The notes beneath the pieces are model-generated. The model was not told the origin of the DNA. It saw only the letters and a program-made list of their open reading frames with translations, and made no database searches. 33,912 nucleotides of DNA from Gemmatimonadota bacterium (GTDB taxonomy: Bacteria > Latescibacterota > UBA2968 > UBA8231): the NCBI GenBank assembly GCA_002712305.1, contig PATE01000036.1, positions 28,027 to 61,938 on the forward strand, in the 5' to 3' direction. Made by a program: the position numbers and the translations under genes. Numbering within the stretch: the stretch's first letter is position 1; each line of letters begins with the position of its first letter. Positions 17,501 through 24,312 of the stretch are shown here, piece by piece.

Positions 17501-17740
17501 CAGGGACTGCCCGGGCTGAAGTATCGCGTCAAGGATCATGGCAACAACTGGAATAGCTTCGAGCAGGATGTCTACGTGCTGATGATGACCAATCGGTCGG
17601 ACTACTTCGGCTACGAAATCGTCACGAACTTCGGCGTGACCCTCGACCGCCGAACTTACGATGATCCCTTCCGTGGGGCGGACAACACGGACATTCTGGC
17701 GACGTTCATGCAGATTGTGGCAGGAGCCCCTCAGTTTTGA
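14570..17740 (+). CDS. Giant secreted beta-rich protein, paralogue 3 of 3 (putative outer-membrane barrel)
   Basis: 1056 aa, the longest of the three. ATG overlaps the previous stop as TGATG, indicating translational coupling. A signal peptide with a long basic n-region ends near TAPADDN (about residue 37). An extra segment of about 100 residues (roughly 300-430, including VDLERQYDTYFWRGVEFP) is not evident in the other two copies. Shared landmarks are FTPLTLKVNAFPGFRLDVST, VQDKSNLRRISFDVG, VDDNDDNDRFPDSW, GVFPGKDEDGDGRPDTNK, NRLPDYLEPF and LDLNNNDRPDGREDD. The C-terminal strands include KTTFRAGAQGLPGLKYR, closely matching paralogue 2. The protein ends in Phe (APQF), as many outer-membrane barrels do. 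Its stop overlaps the TTG start of the DUF5683 gene. Family not recognised; a barrel-like outer-membrane location is inferred. Confidence 0.8.
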   Translation: MARFDLRSCALVARPERRPTARVLAVALFLASATAPADDNVSLGPRTGIDIPEVARVQPDRMFMRRPWEPYENYAHAENMYTNYPTILSPYRDPKQIFYGPLGNRLAYGRPAYDWVETKGLGVQARGSSSQAITGDLYNYPGREQTTYRRYFEDVLTVSEHTNRWSAGVTIAQELRGRFTPLTLKVNAFPGFRLDVSTKQSDFSALFMTHRTYRMGAFHLKRSVGLLDFGLTYVNAHESFSDQYGNALSRDGVLRHNQPFPEIIAVKFSDDSPDDNRAGPHIVDVNIKINGVVRTDIVPDIIEQIGGTTESSVGTFGSQGLVRNTYAQLAAAFTSSVPTQAAYLQHRINEAPLYMDYLFFRDLRQNDHVDLERQYDTYFWRGVEFPIKEAWQLAANIDPEASTSRNFYKDNADEILSQVFTPEEVQSILLRNNALNHTFRPLEQSFRWRTDDPGPIEVAGEDFVVYYFNLAGEGFIESVSFDALVANDYKIEVGTVARTREVDASDPLQAIDIPYTQRYARPTLYRVVERAPGNVQDKSNLRRISFDVGTETGMEIFGFDFSTNLFGLKIDGEYARTLHHHRYPDGVPGPDPSTPIRAGKKFDTDGEAYYLVVRKEHERFDWGAEYFHMGPDYSTELLVLGTPAVPHFNSTVRLMMVDDNDDNDRFPDSWFQQYIAGFVNEGVDADGVFPGKDEDGDGRPDTNKNGNRLPDYLEPFLMYNVESDDFVYDLDLNNNDRPDGREDDPEPDYPYPEDLEGIHVIGTYRFRPQLGLTLGRLDSRQQAGGGENVMNYGRLTWTGRRQGLGELNIENTLKRVHDSVPDRVLVSSDFSRGAFGKVHLAGFGYQQQFDLNLIEDDLNYRNSWANRFYAQARLSPVRGLSMYHNFRYELNHQLRGRLDDGTFQRRNDIRSLSSVHRIDYTWKPDRSKWEVVPALKLLFLNRTQDIVEVPLADETTVIPIVKASYHLTPKTTFRAGAQGLPGLKYRVKDHGNNWNSFEQDVYVLMMTNRSDYFGYEIVTNFGVTLDRRTYDDPFRGADNTDILATFMQIVAGAPQF

Positions 17741-18321
17741 ACCGACGAATCTCGACACAGGCAGCAGGGCTGCACACGACGTGCTTGATGCTGTGCACAC
17801 TGTTGCTGTCCGGATTGCTGGCAACCCCTCCGGTGCAAGCTCAAGAGGACGTGTTTGCCCAGCGGAAGACCGGGTCTCGCCGGCAGGCCATTGTTCTGTC
17901 CGCCCTGTTCCCGGGGATGGGCCAGTTGGCGACGGACCGCAAGATTGCAGGGTCGATCCTCCTGATCGCTGAACTCACCTCTCTGGCCACGGCACTGACG
18001 GCGAACGAGAACTACAAGACCCGTCTCGACAACTTCCAGCGGCAGAAAGCCGAATACGAGTTGATGGCCAGTGGCAACAGCCAGTTCGACGTTGCAGAGG
18101 CTCGATGGCGCCAACTGCAGCAAGATGCCGATGACCTGGACAACCTCGGTCTCACACGACGGGTCTTCACCGCCGCCGCTGTGGGTATCTACGTCTACAA
18201 TCTGGCCGATGTCCTCATGGCAGATCGACCGAGCTCGACTGCCGATAGTGGCTGGCGTCTGCGTGCCCTTCCAGCCATGCAGGATGCCCCTGCCCGCCTC
18301 GTGATTGCGAGCAGGTTTTGA
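17737..18321 (+). CDS. DUF5683 family membrane-associated protein
   Basis: 194 aa, starting at a TTG that overlaps the upstream TGA (TTGA). AGGAG at 17722-17726 gives a spacing of ten bases. A signal peptide or first membrane helix spans about residues 14-35 (TTCLMLCTLLLSGLLATPPV). The family landmark SALFPGMGQ follows near residue 56, then a hydrophobic helix (SILLIAELTSLATALTA). A charged helical stretch of about 50 residues comes next, possibly a coiled coil (RLDNFQRQKAEYELMASG and following), and a last hydrophobic helix FTAAAVGIYVYNLADVLMA. DUF5683 proteins are common in FCB bacteria and have no assigned activity. The position between the giant paralogues and the Exb genes suggests an accessory envelope role. 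Confidence 0.72.
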   Translation: MNRRISTQAAGLHTTCLMLCTLLLSGLLATPPVQAQEDVFAQRKTGSRRQAIVLSALFPGMGQLATDRKIAGSILLIAELTSLATALTANENYKTRLDNFQRQKAEYELMASGNSQFDVAEARWRQLQQDADDLDNLGLTRRVFTAAAVGIYVYNLADVLMADRPSSTADSGWRLRALPAMQDAPARLVIASRF

Positions 18322-18719
18322 CGGGCAAGAACAAACGCGTGATGCGCAGATCCCGTTGGCTATTGTTGGCCGCGCTGTCTCTGATCGGCACGTCTTGCGG
18401 TGACGATCACAGTCTGCCGGCGAAGTTTCACGACGATCGCCTCGAAAGTCCTCAAGGATTGACGGCGACGCTGGCAGATGAGGGTGTGGTGCTGGAATGG
18501 ACCATCAACACTTCTGCGCAGGTCGCCTACTATATCGTCACCCTCGCCGAAGGCACCACGGGAGCTGAGTGGAAGTTAACCGCGCCAGCACCTACGCAGA
18601 CCCATACGGTAGAGTTCGCGTGGACGGACTCCTTCTACACATTTCGGGTGGAAGCAGTGGACGCCACCGACTTCGTAAGTGAGAGCTCCAACCTCGACAC
18701 CGTCTTCATCTCCGAGTGA
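18318..18719 (+). CDS. Small fibronectin type III lipoprotein
   Basis: 133 aa from a TTG start again embedded in a TTGA overlap with the gene before; ATG 18342 is an alternative without a visible ribosome binding site. The N-terminus (RRSRWLLLAALSLIGTSCGD) is a lipoprotein-type signal, though the lipobox before Cys (G-T-S-C) is imperfect. The rest is one fibronectin type III module: SPQGLTATLADEGVVLEWTI, then AYYIVTLAEGT, and FYTFRVEAVDATDFVSESSN near the end. FN3 modules mediate protein contacts. An envelope-anchored adaptor for this gene set is a guess from context. The following gene starts 34 bases after its stop. Confidence 0.7.
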   Translation: MTGKNKRVMRRSRWLLLAALSLIGTSCGDDHSLPAKFHDDRLESPQGLTATLADEGVVLEWTINTSAQVAYYIVTLAEGTTGAEWKLTAPAPTQTHTVEFAWTDSFYTFRVEAVDATDFVSESSNLDTVFISE

Positions 18720-18753
18720 TGAAGGTGAGAACGAGGGACCCAGGACACAGCCG

Positions 18754-20016
18754 ATGGCAAGACTGATGACCGAATCCAATCCCGCACGCTTCCAGGCTCC
18801 GTCTGATGAGCTGAAGCTTGGGCGTCTCTTCAGAGACACGCGCAAGGTGGCCTACGTCGCCTACGCGCTGGCCACCGGGATCGTTGCGTCCGCCTTCGGC
18901 TACTTCATGCTTTTAGAGGAAGAGGGACCGGCGCCGAAGCCGATGGCGATGGAGTTCATCATCCAGAAACCGCAGGCCAAGAAACCCTTCCGCATGCGCA
19001 AGGCGCAGGTGCAGAAGCGGCAGATGACTAGGCGGCTAACCACCTCACGACCGAAGATCGCCCGCACGCCTCCCCGTGCCATCCGGCGTGCCGACGCCCT
19101 GGGTGGCGTGGCCACCTTTGCACATCAGATCGATGTCGGCGCCAGTGTCGGTGTGGGGACGGTGACTCCCCAGGTTGCGGCGATGCAGATCCGCAGCTCG
19201 AAAGACCCCGAGAATCGCATCAGCATGCAGGAGGAATTCCTGGACCTGAGCGCTTTGGATACGGGGAAATACCGTGGTATGGTCATCCAGGACCCCAACG
19301 ATCGAACCAATATCCGCGGCTTCGTCTATCTCGCCCTTGCATGGGGCAACGACCTGCAGCCGGATGCGCCGCGCTCGGTGTCCAAGCTGGCCGAAGGGAT
19401 CAACACCTACACGGGCATCCAGGCGAAGGTGGCGGATCACATGTTTCTCGATTCGCCCGAATTGTTCAAGACGCCCTTCGTCTATATCACGGATCAGGAC
19501 GGCTTCGAACTCACGGACAAGGAGATCGAGAGCCTCGGGCAGTATATGCGAAGTGGTGGATTTGTCTTCGCCGACAACGATCGTCCCGACTTGAATTTCG
19601 GACCCGCCGAGGCCTCTCTCCGATCGATGTTTGGCCAGGCCCTCGGCCGTGAGGGCAAGCTGACCCGCATTCAAAACAGCCATGCTATCTACCACAGCTT
19701 CTTTGATCTGGATGGGCCACCCGTAGGCGGTGAGTATCTGAGTGTCCGCGGCAATCCGGACATCTTCTACTTGAATTCAAATGAGTCGACGGACGTTTAC
19801 TATCAGCCTGACGAGGTCGGGTTTCTTGAAGGCGTCTTCGTCGATGGGCGACTCGTCGCCGTGTACTCGGACATGGGTTATGGAAGTATCTGGCAGGATG
19901 AATTCGAGAACGAGCCCCAGCTTCGGATGGGCGTGAATCTCGTCGTCTTCGCCTTGACGCAGGAAGGCTCGATCGCACAGCAGCAGATCGATTTCTATAC
20001 GGAACTCACGGAGTAG
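18754..20016 (+). CDS. TonB-like anchored DUF4159 protein
   Basis: 420 aa. ATG 18754 is chosen because AGGA (18742-18745) lies eight bases upstream; a GTG at 18679 would sit inside the previous gene. Residues 32-54 form one membrane helix after a basic cytoplasmic tail. A linker of about 100 residues follows, rich in Pro, Lys, Arg and Gln (GPAPKPMAMEFIIQKPQAKK, then RKAQVQKRQMTRR), as in TonB-type energy transducers. In place of a TonB C-terminal domain, residues about 172-410 form a DUF4159 domain closely related to the lipoprotein at 198-1040 (shared blocks MRSGGFVFADNDRPDLNFGP and DGRLVAVYSDMGYG). The gene lies directly upstream of exbB. Topology predicts DUF4159 in the periplasm. The idea that it replaces TonB as partner of the Exb motor is inference. 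Confidence 0.85.
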   Translation: MARLMTESNPARFQAPSDELKLGRLFRDTRKVAYVAYALATGIVASAFGYFMLLEEEGPAPKPMAMEFIIQKPQAKKPFRMRKAQVQKRQMTRRLTTSRPKIARTPPRAIRRADALGGVATFAHQIDVGASVGVGTVTPQVAAMQIRSSKDPENRISMQEEFLDLSALDTGKYRGMVIQDPNDRTNIRGFVYLALAWGNDLQPDAPRSVSKLAEGINTYTGIQAKVADHMFLDSPELFKTPFVYITDQDGFELTDKEIESLGQYMRSGGFVFADNDRPDLNFGPAEASLRSMFGQALGREGKLTRIQNSHAIYHSFFDLDGPPVGGEYLSVRGNPDIFYLNSNESTDVYYQPDEVGFLEGVFVDGRLVAVYSDMGYGSIWQDEFENEPQLRMGVNLVVFALTQEGSIAQQQIDFYTELTE

Positions 20017-20037
20017 GGTACGAGCAAGATCCGACCA

Positions 20038-20062
20038 ATCACCTCCTGTAGGTAACAAGGAG
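20038..20062 (+). promoter_or_regulatory. Anti-SD-like sequence pairing with the exbB ribosome binding site
   Basis: AAGGAG at 20057-20062 is an optimal ribosome binding site eight bases before the exbB ATG. Upstream, ATCACCTCCT (20038-20047) equals the anti-Shine-Dalgarno tail of 16S rRNA over ten bases. Its CTCCT (20043-20047) can pair with AGGAG (20058-20062) around a ten-base loop. The hairpin could hide the site and damp exbB translation. An overlapping ACCT/AGGT pairing (20041-20044 with 20050-20053) would compete. Confidence 0.35.
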
Positions 20063-20070
20063 CAGTCGAG

Positions 20071-20808
20071 ATGTGGGAAATCATACAAAGCGGCGGACCG
20101 ATGATGGTGCCGCTCACCATCTGTGCAGTCATGGGCATCGCCTACACGATCGAGCGAGCGTGGGTCCTGAAGGGCATGCCCAAGCCTGAGCAGGCCAAGT
20201 CAGAGCTCGAGAATCTGGAGGCGGCCTTGCTGCGTGGCGGACAGGAGGCCGTGGTCGAACAGTGTCGTCAGGGCAAGGGGGTACTCAACTATGTGTTCTC
20301 TGCCCTGCTCAAACGGCACACAACGTTGATGATCGAGCAACGCGAGTTTCAGGCGACGCACGAGGAAATCGTGAATCTTGCCGAAAGTGCCGGTGGTGGA
20401 GATATGGGGCGCTGCATGGTCATGCTGCGCGAACTTGAGGACCTGAAGTCCGAACTCGTGGTAGAGACGGAAGAGGCGGCACGGGAGTATCTGGGCAAGA
20501 ATCTTGTCGTGCTGTTCACAATCGGGAATATCAGCCCTCTGCTCGGTCTGTTGGGCACGATCATGGGTATGATCATTGCCTTCGAGTCGATCGCCGTTGC
20601 CGGGGCGGGTGATCCGAGAGTCGTCGCCGGCGGTATCTCGCAGGCACTGGTCACGACCGCATCGGGTCTCATCGTGGCGATTCCTTCGATCGTGATCTAT
20701 CGATTTCTTGCTCGCTGGGCCGATCGCTCGCTGAAACAGGTCGAAGTCTACGGCCATGCCTTTGCGAACACGTTGATCATGTCCTCTCGGGACGAAACCA
20801 GCGCCTGA
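20071..20808 (+). CDS. exbB: MotA/TolQ/ExbB family proton-channel protein
   Basis: 245 aa. ExbB/TolQ proteins form pentameric inner-membrane channels that, with ExbD/TolR, turn proton flow into motion of a periplasm-spanning partner. Three membrane helices are visible: about 11-30, 144-172 and 190-211. The large soluble region lies between helices 1 and 2, as the family requires. Family motifs are ISPLLGLLGTIMGMIIAF in helix 2 and ALVTTASGLIVAIPSIVIYR in helix 3, with the channel-lining Thr residues preserved. It follows the DUF4159 protein by 54 bases and precedes two exbD genes. No TonB or TolA gene is present in the window, so the usual partner is either elsewhere or replaced by the upstream protein. 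Symbol is by family, not proven orthology. Confidence 0.9.
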   Translation: MWEIIQSGGPMMVPLTICAVMGIAYTIERAWVLKGMPKPEQAKSELENLEAALLRGGQEAVVEQCRQGKGVLNYVFSALLKRHTTLMIEQREFQATHEEIVNLAESAGGGDMGRCMVMLRELEDLKSELVVETEEAAREYLGKNLVVLFTIGNISPLLGLLGTIMGMIIAFESIAVAGAGDPRVVAGGISQALVTTASGLIVAIPSIVIYRFLARWADRSLKQVEVYGHAFANTLIMSSRDETSA

Positions 20809-20820
20809 GGGCGACCGGAT

Positions 20821-21237
20821 ATGGCCAGGCATCGCCAGGAACACGGCAAGAGCTTCGCTGACGAGACCGAACCGGATCTCACGCCGTTGATCGACTGCGT
20901 GTTTCTGTTGCTCGTGTTCTTCATGGTTACCACTGTATTCCTGCAGGCCAAAGGGCTCGACGTCGACCTACCCGCCCCGAGCGAAGCCGAGGAAGAACAG
21001 AAGAAGGACATCAATGTTGTCTTGGGTGCCGACGGGGATATCCAGATTGGTGGTGAAGCGGTTGATGCATCGGCTCTTGCCGATCGATTGACGGCGGCGA
21101 TGGAAGAGGCCAACAACGAGAACATCATCATTCGAGCAGATGAGAAATGTCACCAACGGCACGTGGTGTTTGTCGTGGACACGGCCAAGGGCGTAGGCGT
21201 ACAAGGGATCGCCTTCGTTCGCGTGCAGGAAGAATAG
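20821..21237 (+). CDS. exbD: ExbD/TolR family protein, copy 1
   Basis: 138 aa, 12 bases after exbB. The N-terminal tail is followed by one membrane helix (about 23-43) opening with LTPLIDCVFLLLVFFMVTTV. D25 is the conserved proton-carrying aspartate of ExbD/TolR. The periplasmic domain of about 95 residues (LDVDLPAPSEAEEEQKKDIN, then VLGADGDIQIGG and NIIIRADEKCHQRHVVFVVD) fits the family. It has the same membrane helix as the next gene, almost base for base, but a different periplasmic domain. A motor with two kinds of ExbD subunit is plausible. Confidence 0.9.
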   Translation: MARHRQEHGKSFADETEPDLTPLIDCVFLLLVFFMVTTVFLQAKGLDVDLPAPSEAEEEQKKDINVVLGADGDIQIGGEAVDASALADRLTAAMEEANNENIIIRADEKCHQRHVVFVVDTAKGVGVQGIAFVRVQEE

Positions 21238-21240
21238 GGC

Positions 21241-21651
21241 ATGGCGACGCCAATCAGTCAGCACGAGGAGCAGGACCTCAATCTCACGCCGATGATCGAC
21301 TGCGTGTTCCTGTTGCTGGTGTTCTTCATGGTTACGACCGTCTTCAAGCAGCCGTACAGCTTGCAGGTCGAGCTGCCTGAGGCCCAGCAGGCTCACCAGG
21401 TCGAAGAGAAGAAGCTGGTTTGCTCCATCACTGCAGACGGCCGCATGGAGATCAACCGAGAGCCGGTGACCAAGGCACAACTGCAGCAAGTACTGTCACA
21501 TCACAAGCAGCAGACAAGGAGTCTGACGCTGATCGTGCGGACGGACAAAACAACCGAACATGGCCACCTGCTGGATCTGTTAGAGGTCGCCAAGGGAATG
21601 GGCATCGAAAAAGTGGTTCTCGCCACAGAAGACAAGGAGGTCGAGTTGTGA
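21241..21651 (+). CDS. exbD: ExbD/TolR family protein, copy 2
   Basis: 136 aa, three bases after copy 1; AGGAAG near the end of copy 1 can serve as ribosome binding site. LTPMIDCVFLLLVFFMVTTV forms the membrane helix, with proton-carrying aspartate D20. The periplasmic part (LQVELPEAQQAHQVEEKKLV, then CSITADGRMEINREP and LLDLLEVAKGMGIEKVVLAT) keeps the ExbD fold pattern but has diverged from copy 1. Paired exbD genes downstream of exbB are known in several phyla; why both are kept here is not known. A 43-base gap with no recognised element leads to the DUF4340 gene. Confidence 0.9.
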   Translation: MATPISQHEEQDLNLTPMIDCVFLLLVFFMVTTVFKQPYSLQVELPEAQQAHQVEEKKLVCSITADGRMEINREPVTKAQLQQVLSHHKQQTRSLTLIVRTDKTTEHGHLLDLLEVAKGMGIEKVVLATEDKEVEL

Positions 21652-21694
21652 GTGTTGCCAGTTGGGTAGGGGTTCATGAAGGGCGGACGGAGCG

Positions 21695-23017
21695 ATGACA
21701 CTCAAGTCTGTGCTGCAGATCTGCATTGTGTTTGCCATTCTTGCAGGGGCCATTCTCTATTCGAACCAGAAGGAGCAAGAGAAAGAGGACGTCGCCGAAC
21801 TGACGAAGGAGCTCGTCGTTCTCGACAAGTCAAGGGTGGACGGTCTGACGATTGAAACGGCTGCCGGCGCCGTTGTCCTGCGCAAGGTGGACGGCACATG
21901 GAAGATCCTCGAGCCGCTTCGGTTGGACGCAAGTGCTGGCGCCATCGAGGGCGTTCTGGCAAACCTGGAACGCGCCCATCTGAAGAAATTTCTGCTTCTG
22001 GACGAAGGGGAGGAAACCGAGCGGCTTACCGAATACGGTTTGATCCCCCCCCATGTCAGAGTGATCGTGCAGGTCGAGGGCAGTGTTCTTGATACCATTG
22101 ATTACGGCAACAGCCCGCTCAATACCTATGTCTATGTGAAAAGAGCCTCCCAGCAACGCGTCGGCATGACCGAACTCTACCGGCGCACCGGAGTGGACAA
22201 AGATCTGTTTGAATTGCGCGAGAAACGGGCCCTCAGGTTCGAAAAATCGGCTGTCACGTCCGTTCGCATCACCCGGCCGAGTCTCACGATCGAGATTGCC
22301 AGAGATGGGGACAGCTGGCGTCTACAGCAGCCTTCGGAAGGCCCCGCTGACGGTGGACAGGTCGATTCGGTCCTTTCACGTCTGAGTGCCGCGTTCATGA
22401 CCTCCTTCGATGACGCGCCGGCGAGCCTGTCCTCCTATGGCCTTGATACTCCCACTCTACAGGTCGATGTGCATGCCCAGGGCGCAGATGGATCGACGAC
22501 CACTCACACACTGTCAGTCGGCGATGTAGCCGCGAGCGGCCATTATGCGAAGAGTGAATCGGCACCCTACGTCTTCACCTTGGACAGTTCCTTCGTGCAG
22601 GGCATGCCCACATCCGATTTCCGCCTGGGTCCCAAGAAGCTCCTGGATTTCCAGAGAAAGACCGTGGACCGAGTTGAGTTTATCTATCCAGATCGCTCGA
22701 TTCTCTGCGTGCGTGACAACAACGCATGGGTTGCCGCCTCACCCCCAGGTCCTATCGATGGCAATGAGATGGAGGCGATCCTGTTTACCATGGAGCAGTT
22801 GGAAGCGGTAGCCTTCACCGAAGGCTCACAGAGCCTCCGGACCCCAAGCCTCCGTGTTCGAGCGTGGGCAGCATCGGAGATCGTCGCCGATCTCTCCCTT
22901 GGACAGGTTGAAGGCGACAGAGTGCACGCAAGGGGTAGCCTCATTGAACGCGGTACTCTGGTCGAGAAAGCGGAAGCTGATCGGTTGATGCCGGAGCGGA
23001 TCTTTGTCGGCGAGTAG
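21695..23017 (+). CDS. DUF4340 domain membrane-anchored protein
   Basis: 440 aa. One N-terminal membrane helix (LQICIVFAILAGAILYSNQ, about 6-24), then a periplasmic region built from repeated DUF4340-type units. DKSRVDGLTIETAAGAVVLR followed by DGTWKILEPL recurs as KSAVTSVRITRPSLTIEIAR with DSWRLQQPSEG, and again as RKTVDRVEFIYPDRSILCVR with AWVAASPPG. YGL-type signatures appear twice (EYGLIPPHVRV and SYGLDTPTLQV). DUF4340 is found in GldG-like proteins of gliding and envelope ABC systems, but no ABC transporter gene is present here. Translation is probably coupled to the TPR gene, which overlaps its last 14 bases. Anchored periplasmic scaffold is the best description; no activity is known. 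Confidence 0.82.
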   Translation: MTLKSVLQICIVFAILAGAILYSNQKEQEKEDVAELTKELVVLDKSRVDGLTIETAAGAVVLRKVDGTWKILEPLRLDASAGAIEGVLANLERAHLKKFLLLDEGEETERLTEYGLIPPHVRVIVQVEGSVLDTIDYGNSPLNTYVYVKRASQQRVGMTELYRRTGVDKDLFELREKRALRFEKSAVTSVRITRPSLTIEIARDGDSWRLQQPSEGPADGGQVDSVLSRLSAAFMTSFDDAPASLSSYGLDTPTLQVDVHAQGADGSTTTHTLSVGDVAASGHYAKSESAPYVFTLDSSFVQGMPTSDFRLGPKKLLDFQRKTVDRVEFIYPDRSILCVRDNNAWVAASPPGPIDGNEMEAILFTMEQLEAVAFTEGSQSLRTPSLRVRAWAASEIVADLSLGQVEGDRVHARGSLIERGTLVEKAEADRLMPERIFVGE

Positions 23018-24278
23018 GACAAGGGATAGCAACGATGACGTACAAAGACGACAGAAGACGCGCCGACGCGGGATCACCGCTGCTGTCGTCACCCTTGTCA
23101 CTGGTGGAGCTGCCATCTACGGGCTCTGGATCCTTCCTCAGGAAGAACTCGCCGAGGCTGTGTCCCTGGTGGAGAAGGGCAACGCGCTGCTACAGGCAGG
23201 ACAGACGATGAAGGCCATCGACCACTACAGCCGTGCCATTCAACTGGACGCCGGATCGGTGCTGGCCCACAACGGCATGGGAATGGCGTATCGGGGGGCG
23301 GGCAACTTTCCGAGGGCCGAGCAGTTTCTTCGAAAGGCGCTCTCGCTAGATCCTGCCGCCGTGGAGACGTACAACAACCTCGCCATCGTCTATGCCGAGG
23401 GTGGCAGGCTCCGGGAATCGGAAGCCACGTACCGGAAAGCACTGTCCGTCGATTCCACGTCGGCTGTGATGCGCTTCAATGTCGGTGCCTTCTATGCCCA
23501 AGTGGGCTCGTATTCGCAGGCGGCGGAGCAGTACAAACGCGCCATCGAGTTGCGGAGCGATCTGTATCAGGCCCACAACAACCTGGCGCTGGCCTATATC
23601 GCTCTGGGCAACACGGCGGAGGCGATCGCCGAGTTCGAGGCTTCCATTCGACTGAATCCACACCAGGGGCGTGCCTACTACAACCTGGGCCTGGCCCGCG
23701 AGGAGCAGGGCAACTACGAGGTGGCTGCCGACTTGTATCGCAAGGCACTCACCAACCGGATGGGTAGTCCTGATGTCCACTATCATCTCGGGGTGGCTCT
23801 CGAGGGAATGCGTGATCTGGTCTCGGCGAAGCAGCATTTCGGCACGGTCTTGTCTCTTGATGCCTCCCACAAGGAAGCTCACTACCGCCTTGGGGTGATC
23901 GCGGCGAAGGAGAGAAGATTCGACGACGCCGAGGTTCACTTCACGGCGGCCATCGACATCGATGCACAGTTCGCCGACGCTCACTACAACCTGGCTCGTC
24001 TGTTGTTCAAGCAAGGCAAGAGTGATGCCGCCATGCGCGAGATGGAACTCTTCAAGAGTCTGAGTGCTTACAACAAGGAAGTGGAGAGCCTCGAGCGGAT
24101 CCTCCTCTACCTACCCAGGGACGCCAAGGCCCATCTCGAGTTGGGACACGTGCACCGGAAGTACGAGCAACACGACAGGGCCCTCGAAGCCTATCGCACG
24201 GCTCTGTCCATCCGGCCGGGTTTTCGGGATGCCCAGCAAGCGTTGACCGAGGCGCTCGAAGTCACAGAGGCTCTGTGA
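23004..24278 (+). CDS. Membrane-anchored TPR repeat protein
   Basis: 424 aa from a TTG at 23004, with GGAG (22993-22996) seven bases upstream; no other in-frame ATG gives a better start. The gene overlaps DUF4340 by 14 bases. A basic N-terminus (RRQKTRRRG) precedes one membrane helix (about 25-43, TAAVVTLVTGGAAIYGLWIL), so the repeats should be periplasmic. About ten tetratricopeptide repeats follow, for example KAIDHYSRAIQLDAGSVLAH, AYYNLGLAREEQGNYEVAAD and DRALEAYRTALSIRPGF. TPR domains hold protein complexes together. In this position it is probably a scaffold between the Exb motor and outer-membrane parts, by inference from context. Confidence 0.85.
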   Translation: MSASRTRDSNDDVQRRQKTRRRGITAAVVTLVTGGAAIYGLWILPQEELAEAVSLVEKGNALLQAGQTMKAIDHYSRAIQLDAGSVLAHNGMGMAYRGAGNFPRAEQFLRKALSLDPAAVETYNNLAIVYAEGGRLRESEATYRKALSVDSTSAVMRFNVGAFYAQVGSYSQAAEQYKRAIELRSDLYQAHNNLALAYIALGNTAEAIAEFEASIRLNPHQGRAYYNLGLAREEQGNYEVAADLYRKALTNRMGSPDVHYHLGVALEGMRDLVSAKQHFGTVLSLDASHKEAHYRLGVIAAKERRFDDAEVHFTAAIDIDAQFADAHYNLARLLFKQGKSDAAMREMELFKSLSAYNKEVESLERILLYLPRDAKAHLELGHVHRKYEQHDRALEAYRTALSIRPGFRDAQQALTEALEVTEAL

Positions 24279-24312
24279 TGTCAATCCACGTGACAGCAGG
24301 AGGCACTTTCCC

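Noticed and set aside
198-20016. MoxR-DUF58-BatA type cluster, often linked with DUF4159
   Set aside because: No MoxR ATPase, DUF58 or von Willebrand A protein was found in the window despite two DUF4159 genes.
20038-20062. Possible 16S rRNA remnant (ATCACCTCCT and GTAACAAGG both occur in the 16S 3' end)
   Set aside because: The two words are in reversed order and closer together than in 16S rRNA, and flanking bases do not match; chance or selection around a ribosome binding site is simpler.
21695-23017. GldG-type ABC transporter subunit
   Set aside because: DUF4340 content is shared, but there is only one membrane helix, no ABC-associated domain, and no GldA/GldF-like gene beside it.
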